From assembly GCA_026770585.1 (NCBI GenBank), contig MU646982.1, positions 8,222 to 19,300 of the forward strand: DNA of 11,079 nt, read 5' to 3'. The stretch is from Baffinella frigidus. Lineage: Eukaryota > Cryptophyceae > Cryptomonadales > Baffinellaceae. The position numbers and the translations under genes are program-made. Under the pieces are notes generated by a model, which saw nothing but the letters and a program-made list of their open reading frames with translations, was not told the DNA's origin and made no database searches. Below, one piece after another: positions 8,001-11,079 of this stretch; within the stretch, counting starts at the first letter, position 1, and every line of letters starts with the position of its first letter.

Positions 8001-10882
8001 TTTCTTTAGAATCTTCGGGATTCTGCGGAAAGATGTCAAAAGTGGATGTTTCGAGCCCTCTGGCGTGGGGTATTTGCATGCGTCCACCCTTGAACCCCCA
8101 AAAATCGTGAGGCCAAAAATCGTGGGGAGACCATGCCTGTAGGTTGTTGCGGCGGACGGAACGTCTAGGCACGATCTCATCTGGAAACAGATTGAATTTA
8201 AATCACTTTGCTATGGTAGGGGTTGGGTTTGGTACCAGGACGGTAACTGAAACGGACAGGGCGTGTAACGTGGAAACCCTGTGATTTTTCCACGAGGAGT
8301 TTCCGAACGTGTCTTTCCCAGTGTGTAATGGCTCGTGTTTTCGCGCTCTTGTATGTAGGGACAATCAGTTATTGTAGAAATGGGCTCCGCGCGGATTCAA
8401 GGTCAGGTCAGGAAAAACGTCTTTTCGAGAAAAAAACGTCGAAAACGAACTTTTATGCTATCTTAGGCATGGGCAAGATGCCTAAAATAGAATCAACCAC
8501 CCTCAAGATAGCACAAAAGTTCATTTTCGACGATTTTTTCTCAAAAAGACGTTCCTGACCTCCTCACCTCACGTTTTAGAAATCCGCGCGGAGCCCATTT
8601 CTACAATAACGCGCCTCTTCTGCGCAGGGACAATCAGTCAACACACCTCGTGTTCATAGAGACATCCAGTCAACCCATCTCTTGCGCGTAGATACGATGA
8701 TTGCGGGATTATCCTTTCCTGTGTGTCCGGGCCCATATTATCGCGTGTGTACGAGTGTACACACTATGAGCCGGGCTCATATGTTCGCGCTCGTGTGCGA
8801 AGAGACAATCACTTAAACCTACCCGGTACCATTTTTTGCGCAGATACGATGACAGAGGGATCATCCCGCGGACGCTCTCGATGCTCTTCGGCGAGTTCAA
8901 GCGCCGCTCCGACTACCAGTACCAGGTATAACTCACTTTCCCCGATCCCAGATTCGGATGACTTTTGAAAGTCACTTTTTTGTTTGCCGGGCGAGCTCCA
9001 CAGTCCCCCCCCTCGCTAGTACCAGGTATGGCGTGTTGCTCTACAGTAAATCCCTCTGTCTAGTGCGAGGTATAGCGAGTCATTTTGAGTGATTCGAGGT
9101 ATGATACACGTATCATACCTCGAAGTCTACAACGACTCTGGCTACGACCTTCTAACTCCGTATCCTAAACTCCTAACCTTAAACCCAACCCAAAATCAGG
9201 CACGCGTATCATATCTCGAGATCTACAACGACTCAGGATACGGCGTGCTAACTCCGTATTCTAAACTCCTAACAGTAAACCCCAAAACAGGCACACGTAT
9301 CATACCTCGAGATCTACACCGATTTAGGATACGACCTGCTGGACCCTATCCCTCAACTCCTAACCTTAAAACCCAACCCAACCCAACCCAAAACCAGGCA
9401 CACGTATCATACCTCGAAATCTACAACGATTCAGGGTACGATCTGCTCGACCCTAACTCCTAACCTTAAACCCAACCCAAAACCAGGCACACGTGTCCTA
9501 CCTGGAAATCTACAACGATTCAGGGTACGACCTGCTCGACCCGTCACTCGAGAACAACGTCAAGGCGCTCGAGGACCTCCCGAAAGTCAAGCTCATGGTG
9601 CGTCTTTCCAGCGGTTGACTTCGACTGACGCCCGCCCCCACTTAGCAGCGGCCGAGTTCCTTTCCCCGCAGATATCCGGGGGAAATGCGGTTAGCATCTC
9701 AACGCAAATGGATGAGATTCTAGTACAAATCGTTTAGATGGACTGCATCCGTGAAGCCCCCGGTGGCTGCTAAGTGGACCACCACCACCAGCGCCCCGTA
9801 ACCCCTGCGAAATGCAGCGGCGTGCCTGTTTCAGGGTTTATGGTTTAGGGGGCCTGCGTTCGACCTGCTCGACCCATGACTCGAGAACAACGTCAAGGCT
9901 CTCGAGGACCGCTCGAAAGTCAAGCTCATGGTGCGTGCCTTTTCTTACGGAATTCCCGAACGGGACAGCCACTCGAGGCTGGCCGTGGCCTTTTCTTAAA
10001 TGTTGGTTTTACGCTCGCGTCCAGGATTTGTACGGGGCAGGTCACGGTACTGTACGGAATTCCGTACGGTGACGTGACTCGGGGTGCGATGTACTCGACC
10101 CGTCGCTCGAGAACAACGTCAAGGACCTCGCGGACCTCCCGAAAGCCAAGCTCATGGTGGGTGCCCGGACTGCCTTTTGCGCTGCCTCGCTAAAAACCTC
10201 GCTAAACCCTAGCCCGAAACACCAAACACCAACTACTAAACACTAAACACGACACACTTGACACTAAATACTAAACACTGAACACGACACACTAGACCAT
10301 ACACACCAAAACCCCAACCCCCCAACACATCGCACTAAACCCTCAACCCTCAACCCTGATCAATGCTCCCTTACCACCGAACACTCAACAATGAAACCTA
10401 GCATCCCTAAACCCGAAACCCGAAACCAGGAGGACTACGGGGGAGGGCTAGGTGGTTTCTTGGAGCCCTTTTTACCCATATCCTGCGGTTACTTTTCCGT
10501 CAAAAGTCAATTATTTGTGGGCATTTCCGGCAACTTTTGCCGATTTCAAGGGAAAATGATAGATGGACGCAGGGCGTAAAATGACATGTAGCTCTCCCGC
10601 GTAGGACGACGACGGCAACATCCCCCTCCACAATTTCTCACGTGCCCAACCTCGCGCGTCGCTAATCATCAAACTCTGAACCCGAAACACTCAACCCCAA
10701 ATCCTACACTCCAAAAGTCTGCACACCAGAACCCCTAAATACTCAACAACAAACACTAAAAACTAAAACTAAACGCTGAACCCCACACACCAAACCCCGA
10801 AAACTAGTATCCCGGATCCCTGATTCCTGAATCCGAAACCAGGAGGAGGACGACGGCAACATCCACCTCCGCAACCTCTCAC
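4304..10882 (+). CDS. Kinesin-9B (KIF6-like) motor protein, N-terminal half of motor domain, spliced, partial
   Basis: Seven exons (4304-4432, 6190-6258, 6720-6758, 7505-7593, 8844-8925, 9487-9597, 10843-10882) give 559 coding nt, 186 residues. Seen in order: [13 protein letters not shown] (first motor beta strand with the conserved RxRP), [23 protein letters not shown]-like [17 protein letters not shown] (P-loop), [36 protein letters not shown] and [11 protein letters not shown]. Known: these are hallmarks of the kinesin motor. FKFxxIFD, [17 protein letters not shown], GYDLLDP and LEDLPKV point to the KIF6 (9B) branch rather than KIF9, a family linked to motile cilia and flagella. Switch I, switch II, the rest of the motor and the stalk lie off the right edge. 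Inferred role: ATP-driven microtubule motor of the flagellar axoneme. TGA at 4280-4282 is in frame upstream, so ATG 4304 is the first possible start. Confidence 0.93.
4433..4708 (+). other. First part of kinesin intron 1
   Basis: No coding exon or partial copy of exon 1 could be found. The sequence is of ordinary composition up to the first hairpin at 4709. Confidence 0.5.
4709..4751. repeat. Short inverted repeat, 16-bp arms
   Basis: 4709-4724 (TTGTACCAGGGGAGTA) pairs with 4736-4751 with one mismatch across an 11-base loop. Confidence 0.85.
4763..4906. mobile_element. Foldback element with central palindrome
   Basis: The arms 4763-4794 and 4876-4906 (sharing CACAGTCTGGGCAAATCG) are inverted copies. 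The exact centre is a palindrome, CCGTCGGAATCCGACGG, at 4828-4844. There is no coding capacity. TTTGGAGCCATT in the right half recurs near 1877 and in altered form near 10461. Confidence 0.8.
4984..5039. repeat. (CT)28 microsatellite
   Basis: 56 uninterrupted bases of CT. Open frames across it encode only Leu-Ser repeats and are not genes. Confidence 0.99.
5249..5486. mobile_element. Foldback element flanked by a direct repeat
   Basis: 31-base perfect inverted core: 5281-5311 (AGAGCCATTCCGGTAGGACT...) and 5436-5466. The arms extend inward imperfectly through 5342 and 5404 (GATTTCAGACTTCA and its complement). Outside the core a near-identical direct repeat, TTTTCGCCGTCGCC at 5249-5262 and TTTTCGCCATCGCC at 5473-5486, could be a target-site duplication. 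No transposase is encoded. Confidence 0.8.
5642..5671. repeat. Perfect 30-bp palindrome
   Basis: AAGTAGCGGCAAGGA is followed immediately by its exact complement, with no loop. A transcript could form a 15-bp stem. Confidence 0.97.
5739..6060 (+). repeat. Three partial copies of the kinesin exon 2 start
   Basis: Copy A near 5739-5806 (AGCGGCACGGGTTCAC), copy B at 5897-5937 with acceptor GTTTAG and frame [12 protein letters not shown], copy C at 6021-6060 with acceptor GGTGCAG and frame [12 protein letters not shown]. The true exon reads [12 protein letters not shown]. Similarity ends after about 12 codons; each copy is followed by a CT-rich spacer with AAACTCTC-like pieces. Copies B and C keep usable AG acceptors. 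Confidence 0.88.
6190..6258 (+). CDS. Kinesin exon 2
   Basis: 23 codons, [18 protein letters not shown] then MDSRQ. Acceptor GGGAGCAG, donor CAG|GTTTTC (weak but in phase 0). Three partial copies of its first 10-14 codons lie upstream in the intron. Confidence 0.92.
6268..6350 (+). repeat. Interspersed repeat A, copy 2
   Basis: Direct match to 1305-1385, starting 10 bases after the kinesin exon 2 donor. It is followed without a gap by repeat B. Confidence 0.8.
6351..6445 (+). repeat. Interspersed repeat B, copy 1
   Basis: The first 66 bases match the reverse complement of 9711-9776 with three mismatches (shared GGGGGCTTCACGGAT). Weaker similarity with small gaps continues to about 6445 and 9681. 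Confidence 0.88.
6446..6719 (+). other. Rest of kinesin intron 2
   Basis: No exon was seen on either strand. CTGTAAAGTAGCTGAT at 6569-6584 is partly the complement of a stretch at 367-387. Confidence 0.45.
6720..6758 (+). CDS. Kinesin exon 3 (39-nt microexon)
   Basis: 13 codons, [13 protein letters not shown], phase 0 on both sides. Acceptor TCCCTTGGTCAG, donor CAG|GTGCAC. It continues the alpha helix that follows FDxDxxQ in kinesin-9 motors. A copy of its last 17 bases plus donor sits at 6876-6894. Confidence 0.92.
6767..6875. repeat. CCCTAAA telomere-like array
   Basis: Units of CCCTAAA, CCCTACA and CCCCAAA lie between the real exon 3 donor and a copy of that donor. The orientation is opposite to the arrays at 206-347 and 2188-2592. 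Confidence 0.92.
6876..6894 (+). repeat. Copy of the kinesin exon 3 end and donor
   Basis: CCTGCCCCGACACTCCAG|GT mirrors the real GCTGCCCCGACTGTCCAG|GT at 6741-6760. The telomere-like array separates the two. Confidence 0.8.
6895..7413 (+). other. Kinesin intron 3, middle part
   Basis: No exon could be supported. The 130-codon plus-strand open frame across 6893-7285 has no motif, lacks a kinesin match and includes G-runs, so it is treated as chance. Confidence 0.45.
7414..7446. repeat. 11-bp inverted repeat
   Basis: TTTGACCGGTC at 7414-7424 and GACCGGTCAAA at 7436-7446 are exact complements around an 11-base loop. TTTGACCG is also part of the tandem repeat that follows. Confidence 0.9.
7448..7506 (+). 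repeat. Tandem duplication of the exon 4 acceptor
   Basis: 7448-7475 and 7479-7506 are 28-base direct repeats, GCTTCGTTTGACCG then TGGCGGTTACAGGC, with period 31. The second copy provides the exon 4 3' splice site. Use of the first AG would add 31 nt and break the frame. Confidence 0.95.
7505..7593 (+). CDS. Kinesin exon 4 with the ATP-binding P-loop
   Basis: 89 nt, [15 protein letters not shown] then [14 protein letters not shown] and the first two bases of an Arg codon. GQTGSGKT is the Walker A motif. Acceptor GCGGTTACAG, itself the second of two tandem copies; donor CG|GTGAGT, close to consensus. Confidence 0.96.
7603..7718. repeat. TAGGGTG/TTTAGGG array in kinesin intron 4
   Basis: It starts within about 10 bases of the exon 4 donor. 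It mixes GTAGGGTGTAAG units with GGTTTAGGG units. Confidence 0.9.
7729..7751. repeat. Perfect 23-bp hairpin
   Basis: GACGAGGCTAC, A, GTAGCCTCGTC: 11-bp arms around one base. Confidence 0.93.
7813..7841 (+). repeat. Copy of the kinesin exon 4 end and donor
   Basis: CACCTTCACC then GGCGGGCCTGAGTG|GT mirrors ACCTTCACCATCACT then GGCGGGCCTGAACG|GT, with a six-base deletion. The donor GTGCGT is intact. Confidence 0.85.
7944..8068. mobile_element. Hairpin element, 18-bp perfect terminal repeats
   Basis: CCACGCCAGAGGGCTCGA at 7944-7961 and its exact complement at 8051-8068 enclose an AT-richer core. No coding capacity. Confidence 0.85.
8069..8344 (+). other. Part of kinesin intron 4
   Basis: Nothing recognised apart from a small direct repeat CCAAAAATCGTG at 8098-8109 and 8114-8125. 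Confidence 0.4.
8345..8843 (+). repeat. Ladder of kinesin exon 5 acceptor copies
   Basis: Partial copies of the intron end and exon 5 start, each with a CTCTTnnnnGnAG-like acceptor: 8346-8369 (CTCTTGTATGTAG), 8615-8640 (CTCTTCTGCGCAG), 8646-8668, 8679-8714 and 8786-8812. The best, at 8692-8714, matches 19 of the first 23 exon bases (ATACGATGATTGCGGG). None keeps the rest of the exon. A foldback element is inserted between the first and second copies. Confidence 0.75.
8368..8610. mobile_element. Large foldback element, 243 bp
   Basis: 30-bp perfect terminal inverted repeats at 8368-8397 and 8581-8610 (GTTATTGTAGAAATGGGCTC...). The arms keep pairing imperfectly inward for about 100 bp (AAAACGTC, TTTCGAGAAAAAAACGTCG, GCTATCTT), leaving a small AT-rich centre. 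No open frame resembles a transposase. GGGACAATCAGT occurs on both sides but is part of the acceptor-copy ladder, so a target-site duplication is not certain. Confidence 0.92.
8844..8925 (+). CDS. Kinesin exon 5
   Basis: 82 nt; the first base completes Arg, followed by [18 protein letters not shown] then KRRSDYQYQ. Acceptor TTTTTTGCGCAG, donor CAG|GTATAA, phase 0 at the end. RGIIPRTLS is the conserved start of the alpha-2 helix region of this family. Confidence 0.95.
9016..9103 (+). repeat. Copies of the kinesin exon 5 donor
   Basis: CTAGTACCAG|GTATGG at 9016-9031 closely copies the real end CCAGTACCAG|GTATAA. Weaker echoes are TAGTGCGAGGTATAGC at 9061-9076 and GATTCGAGGTATG at 9091-9103. 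The first keeps a complete donor. Confidence 0.7.
9093..9124. repeat. 32-bp palindrome
   Basis: 15-bp exact arms (TTCGAGGTATGATAC and complement) around AC. The right arm is the start of the first exon 6 copy. Confidence 0.95.
9103..9486 (+). repeat. Four tandem partial copies of kinesin exon 6
   Basis: Copies at 9103-9199, 9200-9290, 9291-9397 and 9398-9486 precede the complete exon. Each holds the first 17-19 codons ([15 protein letters not shown] and variants) followed by a CCTAAACTCCTAACC-rich spacer in place of the second half and donor. Copies 2-4 have intact acceptors (CAAAATCAG, CCAAAACAG, CAAAACCAG). The frame of copy 4 ends at TAA 9461-9463. Differences from the real exon are mostly synonymous. 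Confidence 0.95.
9487..9597 (+). CDS. Kinesin exon 6
   Basis: 37 codons: [19 protein letters not shown], then [18 protein letters not shown]. Acceptor CAAAACCAG, donor ATG|GTGCGT, phase 0. SYLEIYN is a near-universal kinesin motif. It is the fifth and only complete member of an array of exon 6 copies. Confidence 0.95.
9598..9858 (+). other. Start of kinesin intron 6, with repeat B copy 2 inside
   Basis: Apart from the inverted repeat B copy at 9681-9776, it contains a small stem TTTCCCC / GGGGGAAA at 9661-9684 and no exon. Confidence 0.5.
9681..9776 (-). repeat. Interspersed repeat B, copy 2 (inverted)
   Basis: Reverse complement of 6351-6445; 63 of the first 66 bases agree. It could pair with copy 1 in the same kinesin pre-mRNA across introns 2 and 6. 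Confidence 0.88.
9859..9932 (+). pseudogene. Kinesin exon 6 3'-half copy with in-frame stop
   Basis: It retains the second half of exon 6 from FDLLDP and the donor ATG|GTGCGTG at 9930/9931. TGA replaces the Ser codon after DP, and Leu-Pro is changed to Arg-Ser. It has no acceptor, so it is a 5'-truncated duplicate. Confidence 0.9.
10072..10158 (+). pseudogene. Second kinesin exon 6 3'-half copy, frame open
   Basis: [20 protein letters not shown] then LPKAKLM, open throughout, with donor ATG|GTGGGT at 10156/10157. Five codons differ in amino acid. It is preceded by a palindrome, GTACGGAATTCCGTAC, rather than a clear acceptor. Confidence 0.85.
10195..10375. repeat. Degenerate C-rich array (CCCTAAA / ACACTAAAC)
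   Basis: Mixed CACTAAACAC, CACCAAACACC and CCCTCAACCCT units. It looks like a strongly decayed telomere-like array. Confidence 0.8.
10421..10641 (+). repeat. Two further copies of the kinesin exon 7 region
   Basis: 10421-10441 keeps only the acceptor and start (CGAAACCAG|GAGGACTACGG). 10605-10641 is nearly complete: acceptor CGCGTAG, frame [12 protein letters not shown], donor CAC|GTGCCC, with the same phases as 10843-10882, so it could act as an alternative exon. The 160 bp between them show no other feature. Confidence 0.82.
10642..10842 (+). other. Intron stretch between exon 7 copies
   Basis: It begins with CGTGCCCAACCTCGCGCG and CGCTAATCATCAAACTCTG, the same sequence that follows the preferred exon 7, then A/C-rich decayed CCCTAAA-like pieces. 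No other exon was seen. Confidence 0.55.
10843..10882 (+). CDS. Kinesin exon 7 (preferred copy)
   Basis: 40 nt: [13 protein letters not shown] plus the first base of the next codon. Acceptor CGAAACCAG, donor CAC|GTGCCC. Preferred over the similar block at 10605-10641 because NIHLRNLS fits the family better than NIPLHNFS. Ending in phase 1 with a C would suit a following Leu, Gln, His or Arg codon. Confidence 0.75.
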
Positions 10883-10900
10883 GTGCCCAACCTCGCGCGG

Positions 10901-11079
10901 CGCTAATCGTATAACTCTGAATAATCAAACTCGCTAATCATCAAACTCTGAATCATCAAACGCGCTAATCATTAAACTCTGAATCATCAAACTCGCTAAT
11001 CATCAAACTCTGAATCACCAAACTCGCTAATCATCAAACTCTAAATCACCAAACTCGCTAATCATCAAACTCTGAATCA
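10901..11079. repeat. 31-bp satellite reaching the window edge
   Basis: Units start at 10901, 10932, 10963, 10994, 11025 and 11056: CGCTAATCATCAAACTCTG then AATCATCAAACT. The period is exactly 31 and the units become more uniform toward the right. The unit equals the intron sequence after exon 7 (also present once at 10656), so the satellite appears to have grown from it. Confidence 0.97.

Noticed and set aside
8723-8968. 81-codon plus-strand open frame with Ser-rich end
   Set aside because: It overlaps kinesin exon 5 in another frame; the kinesin frame has conserved residues and matching splice phases.
9089-9463. 124-codon open frame read as a separate small gene
   Set aside because: It is the exon 6 copy array read through its spacers, with a frame shift relative to the exon in the third copy; it is better described as duplicated exon fragments.
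10901-11079. CRISPR-like array
   Set aside because: The 31-bp units are contiguous without unique spacers and lie in a eukaryotic intron, so this is a simple satellite.

Overview
The window is nuclear DNA of a eukaryote, most likely a flagellated alga with a complex (secondary) plastid. The signs are many short GC3-rich exons with GT-AG borders, long repeat-filled introns, abundant plant/alveolate-type TTTAGGG telomere-like repeats inside introns, a kinesin of the flagellar kinesin-9 family, and a second gene whose N-terminus looks like a signal peptide with a phenylalanine at the predicted cleavage site, as in bipartite plastid presequences. A chromerid or dinoflagellate-like alveolate would fit, but this placement is inference and cryptophytes or other algae are not excluded.

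Two protein genes lie head to head. On the minus strand a gene starts at 3932 and runs to the left edge through six proposed exons (3932-3751, 3462-3393, 2986-2933, 2639-2595, 1710-1636, 192-107). All join in frame and give about 170 codons of a presumed plastid-targeted protein that I do not recognise with confidence. On the plus strand a kinesin-9B (KIF6-like) gene starts at 4304 and runs off the right edge through seven exons (4304-4432, 6190-6258, 6720-6758, 7505-7593, 8844-8925, 9487-9597, 10843-10882). They encode the first 186 or so residues of the motor domain, including the P-loop. The 371 bp between the two start codons must hold both promoters.

The introns are the unusual part. Nearly every kinesin exon border from exon 2 onward is accompanied by partial copies of that exon end with its splice site: exon 2 start (3 copies), exon 3 end (1), exon 4 acceptor (1) and end (1), exon 5 start (about 5) and end (about 3), exon 6 start (4) and end (2), exon 7 (2). 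The minus-strand gene shows the same for its exon 5. The exon 6 copies differ from the real exon mainly at synonymous sites. At least six foldback or hairpin elements, several interstitial telomere-like arrays, a 28-unit CT run, an interspersed repeat shared between introns of the two genes, and a 31-bp satellite that begins just after the last exon fill the remainder.

No RNA genes, CRISPR arrays or intact transposase genes were seen.
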